Shown here: piece by piece, positions 18,887 to 28,018 of the stretch
Position numbering within the stretch: the stretch's first letter is position 1
Layout of the letters: the number at the start of each line of letters is the position of its first letter
Assembly: GCF_026183895.1 (NCBI RefSeq)
Contig: NZ_JAPFQI010000001.1
Location: 153,510 to 217,509, forward strand
DNA: 64,000 nt
Source of the DNA: Sabulicella glaciei
Lineage (GTDB): Bacteria > Pseudomonadota > Alphaproteobacteria > Acetobacterales > Acetobacteraceae
Direction of reading: 5' to 3'
Notes under the pieces: generated by a model
The model's input: the letters and a program-made list of their open reading frames with translations, nothing else
The model's database searches: none
What the model was told of the DNA's origin: nothing
Translations under genes and position numbers: made by a program

Positions 18887-19018
18887 CGCGGGTATCCTCG
18901 GGTTTCCCCAAGCCTGCCGATTCTGGCGCGGGCCGTGCAACACGGTGCTGTGCAGGTGCGAAAGCAGCCGGCCGAATGGCGTCGGTTTCGCTCGACCCCA
19001 AAGGTGTCCTGCTCGGCC

Positions 19019-20155
19019 TCAGACCGCCATCCAGGCGGACCCCGCCTGCGCTGACGCCACCGCGGCAGCAACGAAGCGCATCCCGCGGAGCCCGTCTTCG
19101 ACGCGCGGCGTCATGAAGGATGCGGAAACGGGCGCGTGCCCTTCATCGTGGGCAAGGATCTGATCGGCCCCGTCGCGATAGATCTGGGCAAAGGCCTCGA
19201 GGTACCCCTCCGGATGCCCGGCCGGGAGGCGGGAGGCATGAACGGCCGCCGGGTGAAGCGCTGTCATGCCCCGTCCCAGGATGCGCGGCGCCTCCCCCCC
19301 GAGGGGCGCGTGCAAGAGTTGGTTCGGATGTTCCTGGCTCCAGTCGAGCGAAGCGCGCTCGCCATGGATGCGCAAGCGAAGCGCGTTCGCGTTGCCCGGC
19401 GCCACCTGCGAGGTCCAGAGCATCCCACGCGCCCCGCCGGAGAAACGGAGCAGGAGATGGGCATTGTCATCGAGCCGGCGCCCGGCGACGAAGGTTTGAA
19501 GATCCGCCAGGACGCTCTCGACTTGAAGCCCCGTCACAAACTCCGCGAGGTGGAAGGCATGGGTGCCGAGGTCGCCGAGCGAGCCGCCGAGCCCCGCCTG
19601 CGCAGGGTCCACCCGCCAAGCAGCCTGCTTCTGCCCCTCATCCTCCAGTGGCGTCGCCAGCCAATCCTGCGGATACTCCACCTGCACCACGCGGACCGCG
19701 CCGATCTCCCCGGCCTTCACCATGGCACGCGCCTGCCGCACCAGCGGATAGCCCGAGTAGTTGTGCGTCAGCACGAAAACACGTCCGGTGCGCCGTACGG
19801 CAGCGACCAGGTCCTCGGCCTCCTCCACGGTGAGGGCGAGGGGCTTGTCGCAGATGACGTGCAGCCCCGCCTCGAGCGCCGCCTTGGCGGGCGCGTGATG
19901 CGCGTGGTTGGGCGTGACGATGACGACGCACTCGGCGCCGTCGGGACGGCCGCGCTCCCCAGCAATCATTGCCGCGAAATCGGGATAGGGGCGGATGCCA
20001 AGCTCAGCCGCACTTTCCATCGCACGCGCCGGGTCGCTCGACAGCGCGCCCGCGACCAGCTCGAAGCGCCCATCGAGCCGCGCGGCCATGCGGTGCACCG
20101 CGCCGATGAAGGCGCCGTGGCCGCCCCCGACCATGGCGTAGCGGATGCGGCGCAT
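19019..20155 (-). CDS. Gfo/Idh/MocA family NAD(P)-dependent oxidoreductase
   Basis: A 378-residue dehydrogenase. The N-terminal Rossmann motif is MVGGGHGAFIGAVHR. The catalytic lysine lies in CDKPLAL (the family EKP motif with D for E, about residue 97), and the C-terminal substrate domain has GGSLGDLGTHAFHLAEF with the conserved GxH histidine. Members oxidise or reduce sugars, inositols and related polyols. Its first codon overlaps the stop of the preceding sugar isomerase gene by one base, and such isomerase/dehydrogenase pairs are typical of sugar or cyclitol catabolism. The substrate is unknown. A catabolic step for a compound taken up by the liv transporter is inferred. Confidence 0.9.
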   Translation of the reverse strand: MRRIRYAMVGGGHGAFIGAVHRMAARLDGRFELVAGALSSDPARAMESAAELGIRPYPDFAAMIAGERGRPDGAECVVIVTPNHAHHAPAKAALEAGLHVICDKPLALTVEEAEDLVAAVRRTGRVFVLTHNYSGYPLVRQARAMVKAGEIGAVRVVQVEYPQDWLATPLEDEGQKQAAWRVDPAQAGLGGSLGDLGTHAFHLAEFVTGLQVESVLADLQTFVAGRRLDDNAHLLLRFSGGARGMLWTSQVAPGNANALRLRIHGERASLDWSQEHPNQLLHAPLGGEAPRILGRGMTALHPAAVHASRLPAGHPEGYLEAFAQIYRDGADQILAHDEGHAPVSASFMTPRVEDGLRGMRFVAAAVASAQAGSAWMAV

Positions 20156-21210
20156 CAGCCCAGTCCCAGCATGCGACGGTTCGCGGCCTCGTCGGCGCCG
20201 CTCGCGGCAAAATCGTCGAAGGCCTTGTCGGTGACGCGGATGATGTGGCGCCGGATGAACTCCGCGCCCTCACGCGCGCCATCCTCCGGATGCTTCAGGC
20301 AGCACTCCCACTCGAGGACGGCCCAGCCCGCGAAGCCGTATTGCGTCAGCTTGGAGAAGACGGCGGGGAAATCCACCTGCCCGTCGCCCAGGGAGCGGAA
20401 GCGGCCCGCGCGGTCGGTCCAGGGCTGGTAGCCGCCATAGACGCCGACGCGCCCGGTGGGCCGGAATTCCGCATCCTTCGCGTGGAAGGCGCGGATGCGC
20501 GAATGATAGATGTCGAGAAAAGCCAGATGGTCGAGCGCCTGCAGTACGAAATGGCTCGGGTCGTAGAGGATGCAGGCGCGCGGATGCTGTCCCACCGCGT
20601 CGAGGAACATCTCGTAGCTGGCGCCGTCATGCAGGTCCTCGCCCGGATGGATCTCGTAGCAAAGATCCACCCCTGCCTCGTCGAAGGCATCGAGGATGGG
20701 CCGCCAGCGCCGGGCGAGTTCCGCGAAGGCGGTCTCCACCAGACCCGCCGGGCGTTGCGGCCAGGGATAAACGAAGGGCCAGGCGAGCGCGCCTGAGAAG
20801 GTGGCGTGCGCCGATAGGCCAAGGTTGCGCGAGGCGCGCGCGGCGAGGTGAAGCTGCCGAGCCGCCCATTCCCCCCGTGCCTGCGGGTCGCCGCGCACCT
20901 CCGGTGCTGCGAACCCGTCGAAGGATGCGTCATAGGCCGGATGCACCGCGACCAGCTGACCCTGCAGGTGCGTGGACAGTTCCGTCACGACGACCCCGTG
21001 CCGGGCGAGAACGGCCTGCACCTCCTCGCAATAAGTCCGGCTCTCGGCGGCGAGCGCGAGGTCGAAGAGGCGCGAATCCCAGGAGGGGATCTGCACGCCC
21101 TTGAAGCCGAGCGAAGCGGCCCATCCCGCGATGCCGTCGAGGCTGTCGAAAGGCGCCGCGTCGCTCGCGAACTGGGCCAGGAAGACAGCGGGTCCCTTGA
21201 TTGTCCGCAT
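20155..21210 (-). CDS. Sugar phosphate isomerase/epimerase (xylose isomerase-like TIM barrel)
   Basis: A 351-residue AP-endonuclease-2-like TIM barrel, the fold of IolE, IolI, tagatose epimerase and many sugar isomerases. The metal-ligand positions appear intact: Glu in CYEIHPGED (about residue 190), Asp in ILYDPSHF, His in FHAKDAEF, and Glu in VLEWECC near the C-terminus. It starts 12 bp after the tandem SRPBCC gene and overlaps the Gfo/Idh/MocA gene by one base, so translation is likely coupled. The substrate is probably a sugar, sugar acid or polyol. The exact reaction cannot be assigned. Confidence 0.88.
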   Translation of the reverse strand: MRTIKGPAVFLAQFASDAAPFDSLDGIAGWAASLGFKGVQIPSWDSRLFDLALAAESRTYCEEVQAVLARHGVVVTELSTHLQGQLVAVHPAYDASFDGFAAPEVRGDPQARGEWAARQLHLAARASRNLGLSAHATFSGALAWPFVYPWPQRPAGLVETAFAELARRWRPILDAFDEAGVDLCYEIHPGEDLHDGASYEMFLDAVGQHPRACILYDPSHFVLQALDHLAFLDIYHSRIRAFHAKDAEFRPTGRVGVYGGYQPWTDRAGRFRSLGDGQVDFPAVFSKLTQYGFAGWAVLEWECCLKHPEDGAREGAEFIRRHIIRVTDKAFDDFAASGADEAANRRMLGLG

Positions 21211-21222
21211 TGGGGCCGTTCC

Positions 21223-22137
21223 TCAGCGTGATCCCGCAAGCTGGGCCGCGACGGTCTCGAAAGCCTTGAGATAGACGTTCTGCTCGGTGTTCGGCATCAG
21301 CGTGAGGTCATCCTGCGGGCTCGCCACCCAGTCCCCGAACCAAGAGCCGAAGCAGCGCTCGCCATCCGTCACGCGCCACAGGCGCGGTCCGCTGACGTAA
21401 TGCATCCAGGGCAGCGGCGACTTGGTGATGTAGTAGGAGTAGCTCATCTCCTCGTCGTCCAGGTGCAGCAGCACCTCGTTCAGATGCCCCTCGCCGAACA
21501 GGAAGTCGCGCGTGCCGGAGATCTTGTCGCTGCGCACGCCGCCCAGCATGTGCATCTTCGTGATGTCCTCGTGCCATCCGCCCATGCCGGCGAAGTCGCG
21601 GATCACCGACCAGACCTTCGCCGCCGGCGCGTCGATCACCGTGCTGCACCACACCTTGTTCGGCGGAAAGCCAGCCCAGAGCGGTGCCTCGACGCGCGGG
21701 CGGGAGCGGAGCGTCGCCTTCAGCGCGTCCCAGCCGCCCTGGAACACGCCGTTCGAGACGATCTCGACATACTTTCCCTCGTCGCCGGGCGCCTCGTCGA
21801 AGGTCGCCTCCCACTCCGCGAAGGTCTGGCCGGTGGCGGTGACGGGCATCAGCCGCATGCGGGCGAGATAGTTCATCACCGGGAAGGCTGGCGTCTCGAA
21901 ATTATAGGTGAAGCTGGTTGTGCGGTCGCACAGGCTCAGCAGGCGCTCCCGCACCTCCGTGCCATCGCGCAGGGAGAAGCGGCGCACGCAGCCGACCACG
22001 TCCGAGTCGAGGCCGCCCTCGATCTCCGAGCGGGTGACGCCGGGATTCCACGAAGGCATTCCATTGAAGTCGCGCACCGTCGCCCAGACGGTGGCGATGT
22101 TGGCGTCCAGGATGGTCGAGGCATAGGCACGGGCCAT
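21223..22137 (-). CDS. Tandem SRPBCC (START/polyketide-cyclase-like) protein
   Basis: A 304-residue protein with two consecutive SRPBCC domains. Domain 1 (about 1-145) begins RAYASTILDANIATVWATVRDFNGMPSWNP; domain 2 (about 160-304) begins CSTVIDAPAAKVWSVIRDFAGMGGWHE. The repeated 'VW..(V/I)RDF.GM..W' pattern shows internal duplication. SRPBCC domains form a deep hydrophobic pocket that binds lipids, polyketides or small organic ligands, sometimes with catalysis. It lies 11 bp after the TIM-barrel gene in the liv/Tm-1-like operon, so it may bind or process the imported compound. The start ATG is at 22137; the frame is open much further upstream only as a shadow of the neighbouring gene. Confidence 0.85.
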   Translation of the reverse strand: MARAYASTILDANIATVWATVRDFNGMPSWNPGVTRSEIEGGLDSDVVGCVRRFSLRDGTEVRERLLSLCDRTTSFTYNFETPAFPVMNYLARMRLMPVTATGQTFAEWEATFDEAPGDEGKYVEIVSNGVFQGGWDALKATLRSRPRVEAPLWAGFPPNKVWCSTVIDAPAAKVWSVIRDFAGMGGWHEDITKMHMLGGVRSDKISGTRDFLFGEGHLNEVLLHLDDEEMSYSYYITKSPLPWMHYVSGPRLWRVTDGERCFGSWFGDWVASPQDDLTLMPNTEQNVYLKAFETVAAQLAGSR

Positions 22138-22148
22138 GGCGTCCTCCG

Positions 22149-22979
22149 TCAGAAGGTGATGGACTTGAATTCGCGGGTCTGCTCGGTTAGCGCCATCTCG
22201 GTCGGCAGGCGCTCCATGGAGGAGGCGCCATAGAACCCATTGATCCCGGGCGTGTTCCGCAGGATCCAGGCCGCATCCTCCGGCGTGGCGATCGGCCCGC
22301 CATGGCACAGCACCAGGATGTCGGGCTGCACGCGGCGCGCCGCCTCCGCCCATTCCGCGATCAGGGCCGGGCAATCCTCCAGCTTGAGGGCTGTGTGCGC
22401 GCCGATGGCGCCGCCCGTGGTGAGGCCCATATGCGGCACCAGGATGTCGGCGCCCGCCTTCGCCATCTCCTCTGCTTCCCCCGCGTTGAAGACGTAGGGC
22501 GTCGTCAGCATGTCCTTGGCGTGGGCCAGGCGGACCATGTCGATCTCGTGCCCGAACCCCATCCCCGTCTCTTCCAGGTTCGCGCGGAACACCCCGTCGA
22601 TGAGCCCCACAGTGGGGAAGTTCTGCACCCCGGCAAAGCCCAGTGCCTTCAGCTCGTCCAGCAGGTGGTCCATGATCGCGAAGGGATCGGTGCCGTTCAC
22701 GCCCGCCACCACCGGGGTGTGCTTCACCACCGGCAGCACCTCCCGCGCCATCTCCTTCACGATCTCGTTCGCGTTGCCATAGGCCAGCAGCCCCGCGAGC
22801 GAGCCGCGGCCTGCCATGCGGTAGCGCCCTGAGTTGTAGATGACGATGAGGTCGATGCCGCCCGCCTCCTCGCATTTCGCGGAAAGCCCGGTGCCGGCGC
22901 CGCCGCCGATGATCGGTTCGCGCCGCGCGGCCATATCCTGGAACTTCCGCAGCAAGTCGCCGCGGGAAAAGCGGGGCAT
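22149..22979 (-). CDS. PEP-hydrolase-like TIM-barrel protein (homologue of the Tm-1 C-terminal domain)
   Basis: A 276-residue member of the 'phosphoenolpyruvate hydrolase-like' TIM-barrel family, the family that also forms the C-terminal half of tomato Tm-1. Characteristic blocks are [73 protein letters not shown] and [12 protein letters not shown]. No verified reaction is known for most members, and the 'PEP hydrolase' name rests on old, weak evidence. Its start overlaps the stop of the UPF0261 gene by one base, so the two products are probably made together and may form a complex. Paralogous barrels occur in the regulator at 29582-31219 and, degenerate, at 29004-29618. Confidence 0.9.
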   Translation of the reverse strand: MPRFSRGDLLRKFQDMAARREPIIGGGAGTGLSAKCEEAGGIDLIVIYNSGRYRMAGRGSLAGLLAYGNANEIVKEMAREVLPVVKHTPVVAGVNGTDPFAIMDHLLDELKALGFAGVQNFPTVGLIDGVFRANLEETGMGFGHEIDMVRLAHAKDMLTTPYVFNAGEAEEMAKAGADILVPHMGLTTGGAIGAHTALKLEDCPALIAEWAEAARRVQPDILVLCHGGPIATPEDAAWILRNTPGINGFYGASSMERLPTEMALTEQTREFKSITF

Positions 22980-24175
22980 CAGGCAATCTCCTTGAAGGCG
23001 GCCAGGACGGAGTCCACGAACTCGCGGTCATTCACCGCGGCCGGCACCTCGATCAGCTTGCGGTCGGCGCCCGGCACGAAGCCGGCGCGGATCGTGGCGA
23101 AGAGCGCCTCGTCGGCCGCGGGGTCGTGGAAGGGCATGCCGGGGACGTCGATGGCGCTCACGCCGCCCAGCGGGAGCAGGAAGCGCACCGGGCCCTCCAT
23201 CCGGTTGAGCCGCGCCACGATGAATTCCGCGATCGCCTTGTTCTCGGCGGGGGTGGTGCGCATCAGCGTCACCTGCGGGTTGTGGACGTAGAGGTTGCGC
23301 CCGCCGAACTGCGCCGGGACGGTTTCCTTCGCGCCGAAGTTCACCATGTCCACCGCGCCGACGCTGCCGACATAGGGCAGGCGCGTGCGGATCGCGGCGC
23401 CGAACCGGTCTCCGGTGCAGGGAAACACCCCACCCACCAGGTGGTCAGGCACCTCGGTCGTCGTGATGTCGATCAAGGCCGAAAGGAGGCCGGAATCCGC
23501 CAGCTTCTCCATGCTTTGCCCGCCCGCGCCGGTGGCGTGGAAGACGTAGCATTCGTGGCTCGGCTCCAGCGCCTCGCGAAGCGCGGTGATGCAGCCCGTC
23601 GTCACGCCGAACATGCTCATGCCGATGCCGGGCTTCTCGCCCGCCGGGGCTGAGGGCGGCCGAAACAATGCCATCCCGGCGGCGGCATGCGCCGCGTTGG
23701 CGATGACGCGCCGGGAGATGGCGTTGATCCCGGCCACGTCCACCACGGAGTACATGAGTGCGATGTCGGCAGGCCCGACATAGGGCGCAACGTTCCCCGA
23801 CGCCACGGTGCTGACCATCAGCTTGGGCGTGCCGACCGGCAGCGCACGCATGGCCTGGGTCACCAGCGCCGTGTTGCCGGACCCGCCGAGCCCCAGCACC
23901 GCGCCGATGTCACCGCGCGCGGAAAGCCAGCGCGTCAGCGCCTCGGCCATGCCGGCCACCGCCTTGCCGCGGTCGTCCAGGCCGAGCACGGCGGAGGCGC
24001 CTTCGGGGTGGTGCGCGGCGATCTCCTCCGCGCCCACCTCCGCGCCCGCGCCTGGCCCGCGCGTGCCCACATCGACCAGCACGGCCTCCGCGCCCGCGCG
24101 AATGATGCAGTCGCGCGCGAAGCGCAGCTCTTCGCCCTTCGTGTCCATCGTCCCGATGACGTAGACCTTGGCCAT
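22979..24175 (-). CDS. UPF0261/Tm-1-like ATP-binding domain protein
   Basis: A 398-residue protein of the UPF0261 family, equivalent to the N-terminal half of tomato Tm-1. The conserved opening [19 protein letters not shown], the [11 protein letters not shown] block, [17 protein letters not shown] (nucleotide/phosphate-binding-like glycine loop), [16 protein letters not shown] and [19 protein letters not shown] are all present. The family is predicted to bind ATP; no enzymatic activity is established. It sits 22 bp after livF and overlaps the TIM-barrel gene by one base. The ATG at 24175 begins the first beta strand; upstream codons in this frame are a livF shadow. Confidence 0.9.
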   Translation of the reverse strand: MAKVYVIGTMDTKGEELRFARDCIIRAGAEAVLVDVGTRGPGAGAEVGAEEIAAHHPEGASAVLGLDDRGKAVAGMAEALTRWLSARGDIGAVLGLGGSGNTALVTQAMRALPVGTPKLMVSTVASGNVAPYVGPADIALMYSVVDVAGINAISRRVIANAAHAAAGMALFRPPSAPAGEKPGIGMSMFGVTTGCITALREALEPSHECYVFHATGAGGQSMEKLADSGLLSALIDITTTEVPDHLVGGVFPCTGDRFGAAIRTRLPYVGSVGAVDMVNFGAKETVPAQFGGRNLYVHNPQVTLMRTTPAENKAIAEFIVARLNRMEGPVRFLLPLGGVSAIDVPGMPFHDPAADEALFATIRAGFVPGADRKLIEVPAAVNDREFVDSVLAAFKEIA

Positions 24176-24197
24176 CGCCTGCCCCTCCCGTCCCTTC

Positions 24198-24905
24198 TCA
24201 GTGATGCCCGCCGGCGGAGACTCCGAGGAAGCGCCGCTGCGCCTCCTTGTCTTCCGCCAGGGCGCGCGCGGGCATGGAGGTGGCGATGCGGCCGGTGACC
24301 ATGATCGCCACCTCCTCCGCCACCTCGGTCGCGACGCGCAGATTCTGTTCCACCAGCAGCAGGCCCATCCCCTCGGTGGGAAGGGCACGCAGCACGCCGA
24401 TCAGCTGGTCCACGATGACGGGGGCCAGTCCCTCGCTCGGCTCGTCCATGATGACGAGGCGCGGGTTCATCAGCAGGGCGCGGGAGATTGCCAGCATCTG
24501 CTGCTCGCCGCCCGAAAGCTCCGTCCCGCCGTTCCGCCGACGCTCCGCAAGGCGCGGGAAGGTCTCGTAGACGCGCTCGATCGTCCAGCGCGCGCGGCTT
24601 CCCCGGCTGACCAGCCTCAGGTGCTCGTGCACCGAAAGCGAGGGGAAGGTGCGGCGCCCCTGCGGCACCAGGGCGATGCCGCGTCGGGCGATGCGGAAGG
24701 GGGCGAGGCCGTCGATGCGCTCGCCGCCCAGAGTGATCGCCCCCTCGCTGCGGCGGATCAGCCCGGCGATGGCCCCGCACAACGTGGTCTTGCCCATCCC
24801 GTTGCGCCCGATGACGGCAAGCGGCCGCTCCCCGACGCTCAGCGAGACCCCTTGCAGGATATGCGCTTGCCCGAAGCGGACATGCAGATCGGAAACGGCG
24901 AGCAT
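24198..24905 (-). CDS. livF: Branched-chain-type ABC transporter ATPase LivF
   Basis: A 235-residue ABC ATPase of the LivF class: Walker A GRNGMGKTTLCG (about residue 35), Q loop, signature LSGGEQQMLAISRAL, Walker B RLVIMDEPSEGLAP and H loop LVEQNLRVA. With LivG it drives the two permeases. It overlaps livG by one base. The substrate specificity of this HAAT-family transporter is set by the binding protein and need not be amino acids. Confidence 0.95.
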   Translation of the reverse strand: MLAVSDLHVRFGQAHILQGVSLSVGERPLAVIGRNGMGKTTLCGAIAGLIRRSEGAITLGGERIDGLAPFRIARRGIALVPQGRRTFPSLSVHEHLRLVSRGSRARWTIERVYETFPRLAERRRNGGTELSGGEQQMLAISRALLMNPRLVIMDEPSEGLAPVIVDQLIGVLRALPTEGMGLLLVEQNLRVATEVAEEVAIMVTGRIATSMPARALAEDKEAQRRFLGVSAGGHH

Positions 24906-25651
24906 CAGTGCCCGCCCCCGAGATAGATGGCCTGCACCACCGGGTCGTCCTCGATGCGGTCGGGCGGGGCCTCCACCACCACCTGGCCGTCCTTCATCAC
25001 GGTCACGAAATCGGCGGCGGGCAGCGCGATGTCCATGTCGTGCTCGATCAGGATCAGCGTCAGGCTGCGAGGCAACTCGCGCAGCAGGAGCAGCAGCTCC
25101 GGCCGGTCGCCGGGGGAGAGGCCGGCTGCCGGCTCGTCCAGCATCAGGACGCGCGGGTCGCCAGCCAGCGCCATCCCGATCTCAAGTTGGCGGCGCTGCC
25201 CGTGGGAAAGGTTGAGCACCTGCTCGTGCAGCAGGTGCGACAGGCGCATCCGCTCCGCGATGTCGCGCGCCTTGGCCATCCCGGTATCGCTGCCGCGCGG
25301 GCGCAGGAAGGAAAAGCGGCCGGGCCGAAGCCCCCGCACCGCGACGAAGAGGTTCTCCAGCACGCTCAGCCCGTTGAACAGCAGCGAGGTCTGGTAGGTG
25401 CGGCCGATGCCCCGGCGCGTGCGCTGGTGCGGCCTCAGAGCGGAAATGTCCTCGCCGAAGAGAAGGATCTGCCCGGAGGTGGGCGGGAAATCCCCGCAGA
25501 TCGTGTTGAACAAGGTCGTCTTGCCCGCGCCGTTGGGCCCGAGCACGGCCCGTCGCTCGCCGGGCATGACGTCGAGCGACACGTCACGCACGGCCTGGAG
25601 CGCGCCGAAGCGCCGGCTGACACCGGCAAGGCTGATGGCGGGGGTGGTCAT
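24905..25651 (-). CDS. livG: Branched-chain-type ABC transporter ATPase LivG
   Basis: A 248-residue ATPase of the LivG class: Walker A GPNGAGKTTLFNTICGD, signature LSHGQRRQLEIGMALAG (an LSHGQ form common in LivG), Walker B RVLMLDEPAAGLSPGD and H-loop LIEHDMDIA. It lies between the binding protein (49 bp upstream) and livF (1-bp overlap), completing the ATPase heterodimer of the operon. Confidence 0.95.
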   Translation of the reverse strand: MTTPAISLAGVSRRFGALQAVRDVSLDVMPGERRAVLGPNGAGKTTLFNTICGDFPPTSGQILLFGEDISALRPHQRTRRGIGRTYQTSLLFNGLSVLENLFVAVRGLRPGRFSFLRPRGSDTGMAKARDIAERMRLSHLLHEQVLNLSHGQRRQLEIGMALAGDPRVLMLDEPAAGLSPGDRPELLLLLRELPRSLTLILIEHDMDIALPAADFVTVMKDGQVVVEAPPDRIEDDPVVQAIYLGGGH

Positions 25652-25700
25652 GATCCGTCCGGAAGCGGCGGCGGGACGAGGGCGCCCCGCCGCCAGGAAC

Positions 25701-26975
25701 TCAGGTCGCCGCGGGGACGCAGCCGGGATTGTCGCGCGATGGCGCGCCGAGGGCGAGGAACTGCGCCTCGGGGGTTCCCAGCGTCTGGTTCACCTGGGGG
25801 GTGCGGTCGAAGGCCACGACCTGGGCGCGCCCGTCCCGCTCCTCGATGCGGTTGAGGAAGATGTCCGAGATGGCCTGGCGGTTGTGGTCGAGGCGCACCG
25901 CAGCCCCGGTGGGCGCGGTGACCTGCGCCGCCGCCAAGGCGCGCTGGAAGGCGGCCTGGTTGCCTGACAGGTCGCCATCCACGGCGCGCAGTCCGGCGAG
26001 GATGCCATACAGGTTGGTGGTGTAGTTCACGCCATGGATGGAGGGGGACTGGAACCCGCCCTCATTCGCCCAGCGGCGGCGGTACCGCTCCACGAACTCG
26101 CGCCAGTTCTGGTCGTCGATCACGTCGGCGATGGGTCCGCCCGAAAGCATGCCCACCATCACGCGCCGATGCGGCCCACGCGCCGAGAGCATGGTCTGGT
26201 CGGCCATGATGGAGCCGCCGATCAGCGGCTTGTTTCCGCCGGCCTGGGCATACTGCGTCATGAAGGCCAGCCCGTCCGTGCCGCCATGCACCACGACGAC
26301 GGCGCCCGCGTTGGAGCGGTTGATCTGCGCGATCTGTGCGGAGAAATCCGTGGTGCCGAGCGGCGCCCAGTAGTGCTGGACCCGGCCGCCGGCGCGGCAG
26401 AACTCCAGGTTGAAGCCGAAGACCTGGGCGTAGGGGAAGGCGTAGTCCCCGGCGGAAATCGCGACCTCGCGGATGCCCAGGTTGCGGTAGACGTGGTTGC
26501 CCAGCCCCGCCATCCATTGCGTGCCGTCGGTGGAGAAGCGGAAGAAGTTGGGGCTCGGGTTGCGCAGCGTCGTGTCAGAGGCGCCGGAACTGCCATTGAC
26601 GATGGTCTTGCCCGTCAGGGTGCGCGAATAGTCGCGCAGCGCGATCCCCTCGGCGCCCGAGAGCGGCCCCAGGATGATGTCCACGTTGTCCTGCTCGATC
26701 AGCTTGCGCGCGCGGGCGAGCGCCACGTCGGCCTGGGCATTGGAGCTTTCGCGGATGAACTCGATGCGCCGCCCGCCGACCGTGTTGTTGATCCGCTCCA
26801 GCTCCATCTGCACGCAGCGGAAGGAATCCTGCCCGCCCGTGGCGAAGGGACCCTCGAGCGTGGTGAGGCCGCCGAGGCGGATGGGGGCGTTCTGGGCGAT
26901 GACGGGGGCGGCGAGCCCTCCGGCGAGGGAAACCCCGCCGAGAAGCGCCGCACGGCGCGTGATGGATGCAGACAT
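25701..26975 (-). CDS. HAAT-family periplasmic substrate-binding protein
   Basis: A 424-residue periplasmic-binding protein type 1 (LivK-like). The Tat/Sec-type signal SASITRRAALLGGVSLAGGLAAPVIAQ contains a twin arginine. The mature protein opens APIRLGGLTTLEGPFATGGQD and keeps the two-lobe pattern (LARARKLIEQDNVDIILGPLSG; AQINRSNAGAVVVVHGGTDG). It lies inside the liv gene set (livH-livM-SBP-livG-livF order), so it is the dedicated receptor. The ligand is unknown; the downstream isomerase, dehydrogenase and Tm-1-like genes argue against ordinary branched-chain amino acids. Confidence 0.92.
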   Translation of the reverse strand: MSASITRRAALLGGVSLAGGLAAPVIAQNAPIRLGGLTTLEGPFATGGQDSFRCVQMELERINNTVGGRRIEFIRESSNAQADVALARARKLIEQDNVDIILGPLSGAEGIALRDYSRTLTGKTIVNGSSGASDTTLRNPSPNFFRFSTDGTQWMAGLGNHVYRNLGIREVAISAGDYAFPYAQVFGFNLEFCRAGGRVQHYWAPLGTTDFSAQIAQINRSNAGAVVVVHGGTDGLAFMTQYAQAGGNKPLIGGSIMADQTMLSARGPHRRVMVGMLSGGPIADVIDDQNWREFVERYRRRWANEGGFQSPSIHGVNYTTNLYGILAGLRAVDGDLSGNQAAFQRALAAAQVTAPTGAAVRLDHNRQAISDIFLNRIEERDGRAQVVAFDRTPQVNQTLGTPEAQFLALGAPSRDNPGCVPAAT

Positions 26976-27025
26976 GGGGTTCCTCCTGTTTCGTTCTTCG
27001 TGGTGGCGAGGCGGGGCGGGTCCGT

Positions 27026-28018
27026 TCATTCCCGGCGCCCCGTAGCGAGGCGCCGCAGCCGCGAGGCGAGGCCCGTCAGCCCGTCGGGCGAGAGGAGCAC
27101 GATGACGAGGAAGACCGTGCCGATCAGCGTGTTGAAGCGGTCGCGGTCGTAGAGATTGGCGGCGAAGGTGTCGAAGACGGTGAAGACCAGCGAGCCGAGG
27201 AAGGCCCCGAGCGGATGCCCGAGCCCGCCGATCACGCTCATGATCAGGACGTTCACCGTCGCGCCCAGGCCGATCGTGCCCGGCGAGATGCCGATGTTGT
27301 AGATCGTGCCCAGCACGCCGCCGCATCCCGCGATGAAGCCCGCGACGCCGAAGGCGGCGATGCGGTGCAGCGCGACGTTGTAGCCCAGCGCCGCCACGCG
27401 CCGCGGATTGTCGCGGATCCCCTGCAGCACGAGCCCGAAGGGCGAGCGCACGAGGTAGAGGACGCCGACGAGCAGCAGCGCCGCCGTGCCCAGCGCCACG
27501 TAGAAGAACACCCAGGGGTCGCGGAAATCCCGGCCGAAGACATTCGGGCCGACCACGTTGCGGATGCCCTCGTAGCCATTGAACCAGGCGATGTTGGTTT
27601 CCACGAAGCGGAACACGCCCATCGCCAGGGCCAGGGTGATCATCAGCAGGTAGATGTCGCGCGTGCGGACCGCGATGGCGCCGACCAGCAGCCCCATCAG
27701 CGTCGAGGCCAGCAGCCCGAGCGGGATGGCCGCGAGGTAGCCGAGCCCACCCACGACGCGTGGCACCGCCCCTTCGACGAAAACGGCCAGCGCGTAGCCT
27801 GCGACGCCCGCGATCATCATCTGCGCCAGGGAGATGAAGCCGCCATAGGTCGCGAGGAAGGTGAGCGACAGCGCGACGATCCCGAAGACGAGGGCGCGGC
27901 CGAGGATGTTCGCGGTCCAGAACTGCGCCTGGTTGGCAGGCAGGATCGCCGCCAGCAGGAAGGGCAGCAGCGCCACGAGGGCGAAGGCGCCAAGGGCGAG
28001 GAGCACGCGCTCACGCAC
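27026..28018 (-). CDS. livM: Branched-chain-type ABC transporter permease LivM
   Basis: A 330-residue integral membrane permease with about nine hydrophobic segments. The LivM signature region is LGHPLGAFLGSLVF, and the characteristic RSPFGLVLQGIRDNPRRVAALGYN loop that couples to the ATPase is present. It overlaps livH by 8 bp, suggesting translational coupling. With LivH it forms the heterodimeric channel of the HAAT transporter. Confidence 0.94.
   Translation of the reverse strand: MRERVLLALGAFALVALLPFLLAAILPANQAQFWTANILGRALVFGIVALSLTFLATYGGFISLAQMMIAGVAGYALAVFVEGAVPRVVGGLGYLAAIPLGLLASTLMGLLVGAIAVRTRDIYLLMITLALAMGVFRFVETNIAWFNGYEGIRNVVGPNVFGRDFRDPWVFFYVALGTAALLLVGVLYLVRSPFGLVLQGIRDNPRRVAALGYNVALHRIAAFGVAGFIAGCGGVLGTIYNIGISPGTIGLGATVNVLIMSVIGGLGHPLGAFLGSLVFTVFDTFAANLYDRDRFNTLIGTVFLVIVLLSPDGLTGLASRLRRLATGRRE

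Noticed and set aside
22149-24175. An antiviral defence role for the Tm-1-like pair
   Set aside because: The plant protein acts by binding a viral replicase. The bacterial genes sit in a transport and catabolic operon with no defence genes nearby, so the resemblance is of fold family only.
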